Positions 52,875 through 61,887 of a DNA stretch of 64,000 nt are shown piece after piece. The first letter of the stretch is position 1, and every line of letters begins with the position of its first letter. Under the pieces are notes generated by a model that was given only the letters and a program-made list of their open reading frames with translations, had not been told where the DNA came from and searched no databases. The translations under genes and the position numbers were made by a program. The stretch is from Streptomyces luomodiensis. GTDB lineage: Bacteria; Actinomycetota; Actinomycetes; Streptomycetales; Streptomycetaceae. The stretch is from assembly GCF_031679605.1 (NCBI RefSeq), contig NZ_CP117522.1, positions 9,424,001 to 9,488,000 of the forward strand, in the 5' to 3' direction.

Positions 52875-54190
52875 GCGCGCACCTCGTTCCTCAGGAAGTC
52901 GGCCAGTCTGCGCACCCCGGTCTCGATCTGACGGGGGTCCAGGTAACTGCAGGACAGCCGCAACTGGTCGGCGCCCGCCTCGGTCAGGTGGAACGGTGCC
53001 ATCGGCGTCCACAGCACTCCGTAGCGGGCCGCCGAGGTCTCCAGGAGGGCGGTGTCCACCCGGACCGGCAGCCGCATCAGGACGAAGAACCCGCCCTCCG
53101 GCCGGTTGACGTGGATGCCGTCGGCGGGCCCGAGGTCGAGGTGCCGGTCCAGGGCGTCCGTGAGCAGCCGCAGGTTGCGCCGGTACAACTCGGCCTTGCG
53201 GCGGCCCAGTTCCCGCAGGGAGCCGCCGTGCTCCAGCAGCATCCCGCCGACCACTGCCTGTGTCAGCGGGGAGGTGTTGACGGTCACCACGCTCTTGACG
53301 GCGGCCAGTTCGTCCGCGAGCAGGACACTCCCGGCGGAGGTGGCGACGGGCTGGTCGGCGACCACATAGCCGACGCGGGCCCCGGGGAAGCCCACCTTGG
53401 CGAAGGTGCCGATGTGCACCACGCGCCGGCCGGGGTCCTCGGCCTTCAGCGGCGGCAGCGCGTCATGCGGTGCCGCGGTGAACCCGTAGGCGTTGTCCTC
53501 CAGGACGAGGAAGTCCTCCCGCTCGGCCAGCGCGAGCAGCCGACGCCGGTTCCCCGGTGGCATCCGGCTGCCGGCGGGGTTGGCGAAGTCGGGGGCGACA
53601 TAGCAGGCACGGATGCGTCCGCCGGCCCGGCGCGCCGCCGCACACTCCGCGGCGAGCGCGGCGAGGTCCAGTCCGTCGTCGGTCTCCTCGACGCCGATGA
53701 CCTCGATGTCGAGGAGGCGTGCGGCGCCGATGATCCCGGCGAAGGAGGGGCTGGCGACGGCGAGCCGGTCGGTGGCGGACCCGAACAGGGCGCGCAGTGT
53801 GAGCAGCATGGCCTCCTGGGCACCGACGGTGATGACCAGCGCGCGGTCGGGAACGTCGATACCGTGGTCCCGGCGCAGGGCCGCGGCCACGATGTCATTG
53901 ACCAGTCCCCGGCTCGGCCCGTACTCGTACAGCGCGCGGCGGGCGTCGCGCGGCTTCAGACCCCGCTCCTGGACGAGGTGGTCGAGGAATCGGTCGACGT
54001 AAGCCTGCGGTTCCACGTCGGTCAGGAGATCCGGGTGCGGGGCTCCGGGAGCGAAGGAGATCGCGTCCGGGTAGCGGCTCATCACCTCGTTGAGGAAGCC
54101 GATCGAGCGGAGCACGGGATCGTCGAGCGAGCCGTGCAGCCCGTCGAGTTCCCGCAGGGGAGGCGGGGCGGGGCGGTCGGTGCGTGCCAT
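52871..54190 (-). CDS. hpgT: HpgT-like PLP aminotransferase (arylglyoxylate to arylglycine)
   Basis: 439 aa fold-type I aminotransferase: ISFAPGAPHPDLL, YEYGPSRGLVNDI, ITVGAQEAMLLTL, DFANPAGSRMP, EDNAYGF and the PLP lysine in GTFAKVGFPGARVGY. Directly downstream of dpgC with a GAGG site before the ATG at 54190. In glycopeptide pathways the HpgT enzyme aminates 3,5-dihydroxyphenylglyoxylate and hydroxyphenylglyoxylate; context makes dihydroxyphenylglycine the likely product. Confidence 0.85.
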   Translation of the reverse strand: MARTDRPAPPPLRELDGLHGSLDDPVLRSIGFLNEVMSRYPDAISFAPGAPHPDLLTDVEPQAYVDRFLDHLVQERGLKPRDARRALYEYGPSRGLVNDIVAAALRRDHGIDVPDRALVITVGAQEAMLLTLRALFGSATDRLAVASPSFAGIIGAARLLDIEVIGVEETDDGLDLAALAAECAAARRAGGRIRACYVAPDFANPAGSRMPPGNRRRLLALAEREDFLVLEDNAYGFTAAPHDALPPLKAEDPGRRVVHIGTFAKVGFPGARVGYVVADQPVATSAGSVLLADELAAVKSVVTVNTSPLTQAVVGGMLLEHGGSLRELGRRKAELYRRNLRLLTDALDRHLDLGPADGIHVNRPEGGFFVLMRLPVRVDTALLETSAARYGVLWTPMAPFHLTEAGADQLRLSCSYLDPRQIETGVRRLADFLRNEVRA

Positions 54191-54201
54191 GTCGTACCTC
54201 G

Positions 54202-55530
54202 TCACCGGGAGAGGGAGCGCTGCCAGCGCCGTTCGACCTTGTCGAGGACGTCCTGGCTGTGGATGCGGTGGGCCTGCACGACCGCGAACTCGGCCAGGTA
54301 GGTGCGGAAGAGGTCCAGCGGCTCCTCCGCCAGCGCCAGCATGCGCCGGTTCGCGGCCACCGCCGGGGTGCTCAGCTCGCGTACCGCGCGCTCCACCGCC
54401 TCGTCCATGGCCTCGGCGGGTACCACCTCGTCACACAGCAGCGCCGCCTCGGGGTCGGTGGCGCGGATCCGCCGCCCGGACAGCACCACCTGACGGGCCA
54501 GCCTGGCGCCGGTGAGCCGGCTGAGCCGCAGATTGCCCAGGCCCGGCACGATGCCCTCCTCGGCGGCCGGCAGGCTCAGGAACGCGTCGGTCTCCACGAT
54601 CACCCGGTCCAGCACCAGCAGCACCTGCATGCCACCGCCGATGGCGAACGTGTCGACCGCGCCGACCCACGGCTTCTGCACGGTGCGCGTCGACCAGGCG
54701 GCGGCCGGGTCGGTGAGCAGTCCGCGCTGCATCTTGTGCAGATAGCCCAGTTCGCGGCCGAGGAGGAAACCGGCGAAGGAGATCGTCCCGTTGCGCAGGT
54801 CCTTGAGGTTGATGCCGGCGCTGAAGACACGCCGGCCTTGGTACTTCGGATGGTCCACCGGGCCCCCGCGCACCACCCCGACCCGCACCTGGTCGTCCAA
54901 CAGGACCAGGTCGGTGGCGACTTCCAGGTCGGCGATCAGCCGGTCGTCCTCGGCGTTGAGACAGTGCGCGTTGCGGAAGGTCACATGGGCGGCCGTGCCC
55001 GCTCGTTCCACCGTCACCGAGGGCAGCGCCAGGTGCCCCGTCTCCCGGAAGGCGGCGAGGGCGTCCAGGGAACGCGGGGTGGGCAGCAGCATCGCGTCGA
55101 TCAGATGGGCGCCCACGGCGGGTGAGCGCAGCAGCGCCCCGCACAGGATCGCCTGGTCGATCGCCCGCCCCTCCCGGTGTGCCTGGATCAGCCCGGCCTC
55201 GGCGTCCAGTTGGGCGCGGGTGGGCACCAGACCGGGAAACCGCTCGGCCGCCGTGGCGAGCAGCTCCGGCAGGCGCACATACCGGGCGCGGTGGTCGGTG
55301 AGGAGGTCGTAGACCGCTTCGGTGTGCAGGGCCAGGAAGGCGCGGCGGGCGTCCCGGGCCGCTTCCAGGAGCACGTCGGCATGGCGCTGTTGCCGCGCGT
55401 CGCGCACCGCCTTGGCGGGCAGCGCCGACAGTTCCGCGTCGGCCGAGGCGGTCAGGCGCTGCAACGTCACCGTGTCGTCGGCGAGTACGGAGGTGAAGGG
55501 CGGGCGCTGTGTCCGCGCGGGGGCGTTCAC
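54202..55530 (-). CDS. dpgC: 3,5-dihydroxyphenylacetyl-CoA 1,2-dioxygenase DpgC
   Basis: 442 aa, close to the usual DpgC length. Crotonase fold in the C-terminal two thirds (RRVFSAGINLKDLRNGTISFAGFLLGRELG; AIGGGMQVLLVLDRVIVE; EEGIVPGLGNLRLSRLTG) after an all-helical N-terminal domain. It is a cofactor-free dioxygenase making 3,5-dihydroxyphenylglyoxylate. GTG start at 55530 overlaps the dpgB stop (GTGA); the gene is followed by the HpgT-like aminotransferase. Confidence 0.93.
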   Translation of the reverse strand: MNAPARTQRPPFTSVLADDTVTLQRLTASADAELSALPAKAVRDARQQRHADVLLEAARDARRAFLALHTEAVYDLLTDHRARYVRLPELLATAAERFPGLVPTRAQLDAEAGLIQAHREGRAIDQAILCGALLRSPAVGAHLIDAMLLPTPRSLDALAAFRETGHLALPSVTVERAGTAAHVTFRNAHCLNAEDDRLIADLEVATDLVLLDDQVRVGVVRGGPVDHPKYQGRRVFSAGINLKDLRNGTISFAGFLLGRELGYLHKMQRGLLTDPAAAWSTRTVQKPWVGAVDTFAIGGGMQVLLVLDRVIVETDAFLSLPAAEEGIVPGLGNLRLSRLTGARLARQVVLSGRRIRATDPEAALLCDEVVPAEAMDEAVERAVRELSTPAVAANRRMLALAEEPLDLFRTYLAEFAVVQAHRIHSQDVLDKVERRWQRSLSR

Positions 55531-56279
55531 GCGGACACCTGCCCGGTGGGCGGTACGGGGTCCGAACCCGAGGGCCGCGCGGGACCGGGGGCGGCGCTCA
55601 GCCGGCGTAACTCCCGGTCGCAGGCGGCCAGGTGGATGCCCAGCGCGTCGTCGTAGTCCGCCGTCGAGGACTCCAGGACGAGCTGGCGGCGGACGGCGAG
55701 TTCCGGGTCGGAGATGCGGCCCATGAGGACGGTGGCCGTGTGCAGGGCCTCGGTGAGGTCGTCGCTGGCCTGGTCGATCAGTCCCAGGTCGAGGGCGGTG
55801 TCGAGGGAGATGTCGTTGCCCCACAGCACGATCTGCCGGGCCCGGCCGGCGCCGAGCTGGTGCACCAGCCGGTGCAGGGCCATGCCTGGCCAGATGTGCC
55901 CGTCGTTGACCGGAAGCATCAGCAGCAGGCCCCGGGCCGCTATGCGGAAGTCGGTCGCCAGCAGCAGGTCGAGGGCGGGTCCTCCGCAGGCGCCTTCGGC
56001 CAGCGCGATGGTCATGGCGGGCAGCCGTTCCAGTCGGCGCACCGCCCGCTCCCAGCGGTTGACCTCCCGGATGGAGACCTGGCCGGGCCAGGCCCGCGAG
56101 TCCGATGCCGTCGCCGCGAACCGCAGGACGACCACGGCCCGTTCGGACCGGTCCTCCACCGCGTCGCAGGTGGCGTTCACGGTGTCGGTCAGGCCGGTCA
56201 GGGACTGGGTGCCGTCGATCTCGGCCAACAGGCCCAGTCCGTCGGGCAGCCGGGCCGGGCCCGCAGTGCTTCGTGTCAC
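55527..56279 (-). CDS. dpgB: Enoyl-CoA hydratase-like DpgB
   Basis: 250 aa crotonase-family protein: LPAMTIALAEGACGGPALDLLLATDFRIA and LPVNDGHIWPGMALHRLVHQLGAGRA. DpgB assists the type III PKS DpgA in turning the tetraketide into 3,5-dihydroxyphenylacetyl-CoA. GTG start at 56279 with an AGGAAG site. No separate dpgD is present, so this is the only crotonase helper besides DpgC. Confidence 0.87.
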   Translation of the reverse strand: MTRSTAGPARLPDGLGLLAEIDGTQSLTGLTDTVNATCDAVEDRSERAVVVLRFAATASDSRAWPGQVSIREVNRWERAVRRLERLPAMTIALAEGACGGPALDLLLATDFRIAARGLLLMLPVNDGHIWPGMALHRLVHQLGAGRARQIVLWGNDISLDTALDLGLIDQASDDLTEALHTATVLMGRISDPELAVRRQLVLESSTADYDDALGIHLAACDRELRRLSAAPGPARPSGSDPVPPTGQVSA

Positions 56280-56293
56280 CGCTCTTCCTTTCG

Positions 56294-57433
56294 TCACCAG
56301 CGCACCAGAGCCGTCTCGATGGTGGAACCGGGCCCCATGGTCATGAGGACCCCGAGCTCGCCGGGCGCCACTCGGCCCTCGGCGGCCAGCCGTTCGTAGG
56401 AGAACAGGAACGAACCGCTTGACAGATTGCCGTGGTCGCGCAGAACGCCCGTCGTGTGCCGCACGTCCGCGCGGGACAGGCCGAGGTTGGCGCGGACGGA
56501 GTCGACGACCTTCTTGCCCCCCGAGTGGATGATCCAGTGCGCCACGTCCGAGCGGCGCACACCGGTGCCGTTCAGCAGCCGGCCGACCGCCGCCTCGGCG
56601 TGCGCGCCCACGACGTACGGCACCTCGGGGTCGAGATAGAAGCTGAACTTGCCGTGGTCCTCGTCCCAGTCGTAGCGCATGGCGCCGACGGCCTCGGGGA
56701 TGATGCGGCTGGAGAAGCGCAGCAGGGCGGGTCCTTTCCCGGCCGCGGTTTCCGGTTCCGCCTCCTGGCCGCCGTCCCCGTCCTGGCGTACCGCCACGGC
56801 CGCGGCGCCGTCCCCGAAGAGGCTGTTGACCACGGACGACCGCATGGTCCCGTCGAACACGTACGCCGCCGAGCAAGCTTCCACACAGACCATGAGCGCC
56901 AGCTCACCGGGGTGGGCGCGGGCCCACCCCGCGACGGCCGTCAGCGCGTTGAGGCCGGCGTTGCAGCCCATGCCGACGACGTCGAGGCGCGAGCAGTGGC
57001 GATCCAGGCCCAGCTCCTTGATGAACAGAGCGGAGAAGCCGGGGGTGAGGAATCCGGTGGAGGTGACGCAGCACAGATACCCGACGTCGGCGAGGTCGGC
57101 GCCGGCCGAGCGCAGACAGCCCTCGATCGCCTCGCGGCCCATGGCCAGTCCGGAGCCGAGGTGTTTGCCGAGCAACTCGCCCTGGGTCTCGACGGCGCGT
57201 TCCCCCGTCGGCTTCAGGGGCGGCAGGACCAGGCCGCGGCGCTCGATCGCGCTGTTGAGGAACACGGACCGGACCCGGGGATCGCTGATCCCGAACGCGT
57301 CCAGGACCTCCTGTTGGGTGTACGTGGTGGCGGGCACGGCCGTTCCCACCCCGCGCAGACGCGGAGCGGCGGCGGCCAGGTCGTCCAGGGATGAACCCGG
57401 GTTCTCCCGCAGGGCACTGTCCAGCATGTACAT
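56294..57433 (-). CDS. dpgA: Type III polyketide synthase DpgA
   Basis: 379 aa from the ATG at 57433 (AAGGA 6 nt upstream). Type III PKS with nucleophile Cys157 (VVGMGCNAGLNALT), His in HWIIHSGGKKVVD and Asn in LRDHGNLSSGS. DpgA condenses four malonyl-CoA to 3,5-dihydroxyphenylacetyl-CoA. First of four consecutive dihydroxyphenylglycine genes, preceded by the amidinotransferase gene 30 bp upstream. Confidence 0.94.
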   Translation of the reverse strand: MYMLDSALRENPGSSLDDLAAAAPRLRGVGTAVPATTYTQQEVLDAFGISDPRVRSVFLNSAIERRGLVLPPLKPTGERAVETQGELLGKHLGSGLAMGREAIEGCLRSAGADLADVGYLCCVTSTGFLTPGFSALFIKELGLDRHCSRLDVVGMGCNAGLNALTAVAGWARAHPGELALMVCVEACSAAYVFDGTMRSSVVNSLFGDGAAAVAVRQDGDGGQEAEPETAAGKGPALLRFSSRIIPEAVGAMRYDWDEDHGKFSFYLDPEVPYVVGAHAEAAVGRLLNGTGVRRSDVAHWIIHSGGKKVVDSVRANLGLSRADVRHTTGVLRDHGNLSSGSFLFSYERLAAEGRVAPGELGVLMTMGPGSTIETALVRW

Positions 57434-57463
57434 CACCGTTCCTTCGGCCGGCGGTCGGCCCGG

Positions 57464-58612
57464 TCAGTCGAGGTAGTCCTCCGGGCCGCCCTCGCGGACG
57501 GTGTCGAGGGTGAAGCAGTGGAAGCCGCCGCCGAACAGGCGCCGGTGCCGGTGGCGGACGGGAACCACGGTGAAGCCGTGCCGCTCCAGCTCGCGTATCA
57601 GCTCCGGGCACGCCTCGTTGACCAGGACGGTGTCGGGGGACACCGACAGCACGTTGAGGTCGATGAACTTGCTGGTGAGGATCAGATCGTCGTCGTCGTA
57701 CCGCGGGAAGTTGTCGCTCTCGGGCGCCGGCGGGACGATCAGATCCCACCTGCGCAGCTGCTCGGGCAGCTTCTCCGCCACCGCCTCGGAGCGCACCAGC
57801 AGCGTTCCGGGCCGCAGTGCCAGCACCATGCTGTCGATGTGGCTGTCACTGAGCTGGTGCACCCGGTGGATGCGGAACCTGCCTTCCAGATGGCGCTCCA
57901 GCCAGTCGCAGCCCAGGGCGTGGTTGGCCGTGGAGACGTTGACGACGATGTCGCGGCCGAGCCGCAGACACTGCGCGCCGTCGAACATCATCTCGTAGCC
58001 GACGTCGTAGGGGGAGGGGTGCGGATCCTCGATGGGCTCGGTGGGGCCGCCGGCCGTGCTGGCGCGCACGTAGGACAGGTCGAAGGAGGCGTCCGTCATC
58101 AAGGGGCGCGGCATCACCGTCCACGCGGCGCCCTGCCGGAAGTACTCCTGGAAAACCGGGTGGAGGAACTGCGTTTCGAAGTAGCGCGACCGGATCATGG
58201 GGGGCGTCTCGATGATCTCGTCGCCCGCGATCAGTGTGTTGTCGCGGATGTTCAGGGGCGGCACCACCGACGCCTCCCAGGCCGGGGTGCGCACCTGGAC
58301 CGTGGTCGGCGCGATGTCCAACGGGCGGTGCACGGTGACCGCAAGTGATTCCAGCGCCTTGGCGATGCCTTCCAGGTCCTCGTTCAGTTCGTCCACATAC
58401 CGCTGCTTGATGGGCTGGGACCCGGACCGGGGCGCCGTTCCGGCGGTGAGTCGCGGATAATACCACTCGGAGCGCGAGCTGTTGTCGCCCGCGATGTTGT
58501 CGTGGAAGAACAGGTCGAAGGAGAGTTCGCGTTGATGCGAGGTGTAATTCTGCGCGGATCCTACGATCGCTTCTTTGAGTGGAGACCATTCGTCGAAGCT
58601 GTTCAACTGCAT
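57464..58612 (-). CDS. Glycine/arginine amidinotransferase-like enzyme
   Basis: 382 aa. Amidinotransferase pentein fold with the catalytic Cys at residue 366 (LFGGGFHCFTLDTVREG), His in QLSDSHIDSMVLALRPG and an acidic pair in VGYEMMFDGAQCLRLGRD. The family transfers the amidino group of arginine to an amine (GATM, StrB1). In this operon the acceptor may be dihydroxyphenylglycine, as known for the guanidino-dihydroxyphenylglycine of pheganomycin, or a diaminobutyrate amine; that is inference. ATG at 58612 with GGAGGAA; first gene of the leftward run. Confidence 0.87.
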   Translation of the reverse strand: MQLNSFDEWSPLKEAIVGSAQNYTSHQRELSFDLFFHDNIAGDNSSRSEWYYPRLTAGTAPRSGSQPIKQRYVDELNEDLEGIAKALESLAVTVHRPLDIAPTTVQVRTPAWEASVVPPLNIRDNTLIAGDEIIETPPMIRSRYFETQFLHPVFQEYFRQGAAWTVMPRPLMTDASFDLSYVRASTAGGPTEPIEDPHPSPYDVGYEMMFDGAQCLRLGRDIVVNVSTANHALGCDWLERHLEGRFRIHRVHQLSDSHIDSMVLALRPGTLLVRSEAVAEKLPEQLRRWDLIVPPAPESDNFPRYDDDDLILTSKFIDLNVLSVSPDTVLVNEACPELIRELERHGFTVVPVRHRHRRLFGGGFHCFTLDTVREGGPEDYLD

Positions 58613-59083
58613 CGTGGGGTTCCTCCGTGGGGGTGAGCCCGGCCGGAAGGCAGTCCGAAGCGCGCCGATGAAATGCGGCGGTTCTCTCGGAGGTCGTCTT
58701 CCCCGGCGAGGCGTATGGCTGAGCCCTCACTGATCGTCCAGCGGCTCCCGGCTTCCCCGATGTGGTGCCCAACCGGCCACTGACAAGCAGACTGTGACAC
58801 CCAATCAGGTGATCCTCGAGCCTGTCCAGGAATCCGTGACCCTGTACACATTGCTGTAATGAAATTGCAGACACATGGGGATGAGCTAGATCATTTTGAT
58901 GGGCATCGAGATTCTTTGCGGGAGTGCGAATAAAAGGTTTCTGTATGTGGAAACGATCTGCTGGTGGGTTCACGCTCGGCGGGCGATGTGGACACTGATC
59001 TGTCAGCACTGCATGCTGGACTCGTCGGCGGTCCCGACCGAAATTGCTGTGCGGTATTCCAGGAAGGAACACGCGAAGCCCCC
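58613..59083. other. Divergent promoter region of the biosynthetic locus
   Basis: 471 bp between the divergent amidinotransferase and O-methyltransferase genes, AT-richer than its surroundings (about 58780-58960, for example GTACACATTGCTGTAATGAAATTGCAGACAC). It must contain promoters for both runs, but I cannot assign -35/-10 pairs with confidence. A short frame at 58899-59087 overlaps the methyltransferase start. Confidence 0.6.
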
Positions 59084-59087
59084 ATGA
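58899..59087 (+). CDS. Short Cys-rich ORF overlapping the O-methyltransferase start (doubtful)
   Basis: 62 aa with four Cys and four Trp (ETICWWVHARRAMWTLICQHC in the middle). Its TGA overlaps the methyltransferase ATG (ATGA), the arrangement of coupled genes, but codon third positions are mixed and no good ribosome-binding site precedes the ATG. It may be an upstream leader ORF or chance. Confidence 0.25.
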   Translation: MGIEILCGSANKRFLYVETICWWVHARRAMWTLICQHCMLDSSAVPTEIAVRYSRKEHAKPP

Positions 59088-60127
59088 GTTCCTTACGCGA
59101 AGACGACCCCGTCTATGAGCGCTTCCGATTCCTCGTCAATGCACCGGCGCTGTTCAACGCGGTCGCCACGGCCGCCGAACTCGATGTGTTCGCCCTCCTC
59201 GCCACGTCACCCGGCGCGACCTTCGAGGAGATCGGCGCCGAGGTCCCCGTACCGGCCCACCAGTTGCGCGTCCTGCTCCAGGCGGTGTGCGCGACCGGCC
59301 TGCTGGAGAAGGAGGACGGGCGGTACCGCAACTCGCCGGTCGCCGCGGAACTCCTCGCCCCCGACACCCCTGACAGCTGGCGCCACATCCTGCTCGGCTG
59401 GAAGGAGGTCTACTACCCCGCCTTCGCCCGCATGACCGAGGCGCTGCGGGCCGGCCGCAACGTGGCGCTGGACGACCATCCCGGCGACGAACCCACCCTG
59501 TATCAGCGGCTGTCCCACAACCCCGAGCTGGAAGCGGTCTTCCACCGCGCCATGAGCGCCTTCACGCTCCGTTCCGCCGACGCGCTCGTCGACCGCCCGG
59601 AGCTGGCCGGCGTCCGTCACCTGCTCGACGTCGGGGGAGGCGACGGCACGACGTCCCTGCGGCTCGCCGCCCGCTATCCCCGACTGCGACTGACCGTCTT
59701 CGACATGCCCAGCGTCTCCGCACTCGCGCGCGACAACACCGCCCCCGACGTGAGCGACCGGGTCCGCACCCACCCCGGGGACATCTTCGCCGACGTCTTC
59801 CCCGAAGGCGCCGACGCCGTCCTGTTCAGCCATGTGCTGGAGATCTTCGCCGAGGAGCAGATCGTCCACCTGCTCCGCAAGGCGTACGACGCGCTGCCCT
59901 CGGGCGGCCGGGTCTTCGTCTACGGCTTCAACGTCTCCGACGACGAGACCTCCGGTCTCTTCTCCGCCCGCCTCGGCCTGTATTTCAACGTGCTGGCGAG
60001 CGGCCAGGGCATGGCCTACCCGGCCAAGGACTATGAGACGTGGCTGCGGCGGGTGGGTTTCACCGAGGTGCGTACCATCGGCGGAATGCCCTACGAGCAC
60101 GGCCTCACCCTGGGCACCAAGAGCTAA
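59084..60127 (+). CDS. Plant-type (family 2) O-methyltransferase
   Basis: 347 aa. N-terminal dimerisation winged helix (ALFNAVATAAELDVFALLA; VPAHQLRVLLQAVCATGLL) and C-terminal SAM domain with LLDVGGGDGTTSLRLAARYP and DVSDRVRTHPGDIF. Such enzymes methylate phenols or similar hydroxyls; a dihydroxyphenylglycine hydroxyl or a derived phenol is a reasonable target. First gene of the rightward run; the AGGAAGGA site lies rather far (about 16 nt) from the ATG. Confidence 0.85.
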   Translation: MSSLREDDPVYERFRFLVNAPALFNAVATAAELDVFALLATSPGATFEEIGAEVPVPAHQLRVLLQAVCATGLLEKEDGRYRNSPVAAELLAPDTPDSWRHILLGWKEVYYPAFARMTEALRAGRNVALDDHPGDEPTLYQRLSHNPELEAVFHRAMSAFTLRSADALVDRPELAGVRHLLDVGGGDGTTSLRLAARYPRLRLTVFDMPSVSALARDNTAPDVSDRVRTHPGDIFADVFPEGADAVLFSHVLEIFAEEQIVHLLRKAYDALPSGGRVFVYGFNVSDDETSGLFSARLGLYFNVLASGQGMAYPAKDYETWLRRVGFTEVRTIGGMPYEHGLTLGTKS

Positions 60128-60186
60128 CGACCGCCACCGTGTACGCCGCTCGGTGGGGCGGCACACGGCCCTACGCAGGGGACGTC

Positions 60187-61887
60187 ATGCGTCATTTTCC
60201 CGAACCCGACCCGGGCCGCCCCTCGGTGGGCTCCGCCCGCGCCTACGTACTGTGGCTGGCCGGCCGGCACCGCGCCCCGGCCCTGCTGGCCACCCTCTAC
60301 GGCGTGGTGTGCACCCTCGCCCAGGCACTGGTGCCCGCCACGGTGGGCGTCGCCATCGACCAGGGACTGGTCGACCAGGACCGGCGGGCGCTCGTGCTGT
60401 GGAGCGCCGCCGTCCTCGGCCTCGGCATCGTCCAGGCGATCAGCGGCACCCTGCGGGACCGCTGCTCCCTGACCAACCGTCTGGGCGGCGCCTACCGCAC
60501 GATGCAGCTCGTCACCGCCAAGGCGGTCGACCTCGGCGCGGAGCTGCCCCGCCGGGTCTCGTCGGGATCCGTGGTGAGCGTCGGCGCCACCGACATCGCC
60601 CAGATCGGGGCGGCGCTGGAGAGCACCGCCCGCGGCGGAGGCGCCGTCGTCTCCATCGTCGCCGTCGCCGTCCTCATGCTCACCGCCTCCTGGCAGCTCG
60701 GTCTGGTCGCCCTGGTGGGCGTGCCGCTCATCGCCTGGGCCGTCACCCGTCTGATGCGCCTGCTCCACGACCGCCAGCACGACCTGCGTGACCAGCAGGG
60801 CGCCCTCACCGACCTGTCCGTGGACATCGTCGAGGGGCTCAGGGTGCTGCGGGGCATCGGCGGCGAGGACGTCTTCGCCGCCCGGTACCGCGAACGTTCC
60901 CAGCGGGTACGGCAGGAGGCCGTCCGGGTCGCCTCGGTCGAGGCGCTCGCCGCACTCGGCCAAATCCTGCTGCCCGGACTGCTGATCACGGCCATCGTCT
61001 GGCTCGGCGCCCACTACGTCGGCACCGGCCGGCTCGGCCCCGGCGACCTGGTCGCCTTCTACGGCTACGCCGTCTTCCTCGCCGAGCAACTGCGCCGCGC
61101 CACCACCACCGTCGACCAGCTCACCCGGGCCCTCGTCAGCGCCCGTCGGGTCGTGGAGTTCCTCGCCCTGGAACGCACCACACCCTCCGGGGGCCGGGCC
61201 CTGGCCACCGAGGGGGACCTGCACGACCCCGACGCCGGGCTGACCGTCCCCGACGGCCGGTTCGTCGCCGTGGTGTGCGCTGAGAGCGGGGACGCCCATC
61301 GCCTCGCCGACCGCCTCGGCGGCTATCTGCCCGCCCCCGTCACCTACGGCGGAGTCCCGCTGGCCGCCGCGCCGCCCGACGAGGTGCGCGGCCGCATCCT
61401 CGTCGTGGACCACGCGTTCCGGCTCTTCTCCGGCCGCCTGGGCCGGGAACTCGACCCCGACGGACGCCTCACGGACGACGCCGGCCGGCTGGAGCGCGTT
61501 CTCGACACCGCCTCCGCCCGCGACATCGTCGACGCGCTGCCCGACGGCCTGGACCACGAGGGCTCGGGGGGCCGCGAGTTCTCCGGCGGCGAGCAGCAAC
61601 GCCTGCACCTGGCACGGGCATTGATCAGGGACCCGGAGGTACTGATCCTCGTCGATCCGACCAGCGCGCTCGACGCCCACACGGAGGGCCGTATCGCCGA
61701 CCGCCTGGGCATGTATCGCGAGGGAAGGACCACCCTCCTGTTCACCACCAGCCCGCTGCTCCTCGACCGGGCCGAACTCGTCCTCTACGTGGAGGACGGC
61801 CGGGTGACGGCCCGGGGCAGCCACGACGAGCTGCTCGCGGACGCCCGCTACCGTGCCGTCGTCACCCGAGAGGTGGCCGTGGCATGA
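60187..61887 (+). CDS. ABC exporter half-transporter with degenerate ATP site
   Basis: 566 aa: six-helix transmembrane domain (about 25-310), then an ATPase domain. The Walker A loop is lost (VVCAESGDAHRL around residue 364 in place of GxxGxGKST), and Walker B ends VDPTS (Asp490-Pro491) without the catalytic Glu. The signature FSGGE (465-469) is good. It can thus complete the active site of its partner but not hydrolyse ATP itself. ATGA overlap with the next gene, which encodes the partner. Confidence 0.87.
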   Translation: MRHFPEPDPGRPSVGSARAYVLWLAGRHRAPALLATLYGVVCTLAQALVPATVGVAIDQGLVDQDRRALVLWSAAVLGLGIVQAISGTLRDRCSLTNRLGGAYRTMQLVTAKAVDLGAELPRRVSSGSVVSVGATDIAQIGAALESTARGGGAVVSIVAVAVLMLTASWQLGLVALVGVPLIAWAVTRLMRLLHDRQHDLRDQQGALTDLSVDIVEGLRVLRGIGGEDVFAARYRERSQRVRQEAVRVASVEALAALGQILLPGLLITAIVWLGAHYVGTGRLGPGDLVAFYGYAVFLAEQLRRATTTVDQLTRALVSARRVVEFLALERTTPSGGRALATEGDLHDPDAGLTVPDGRFVAVVCAESGDAHRLADRLGGYLPAPVTYGGVPLAAAPPDEVRGRILVVDHAFRLFSGRLGRELDPDGRLTDDAGRLERVLDTASARDIVDALPDGLDHEGSGGREFSGGEQQRLHLARALIRDPEVLILVDPTSALDAHTEGRIADRLGMYREGRTTLLFTTSPLLLDRAELVLYVEDGRVTARGSHDELLADARYRAVVTREVAVA

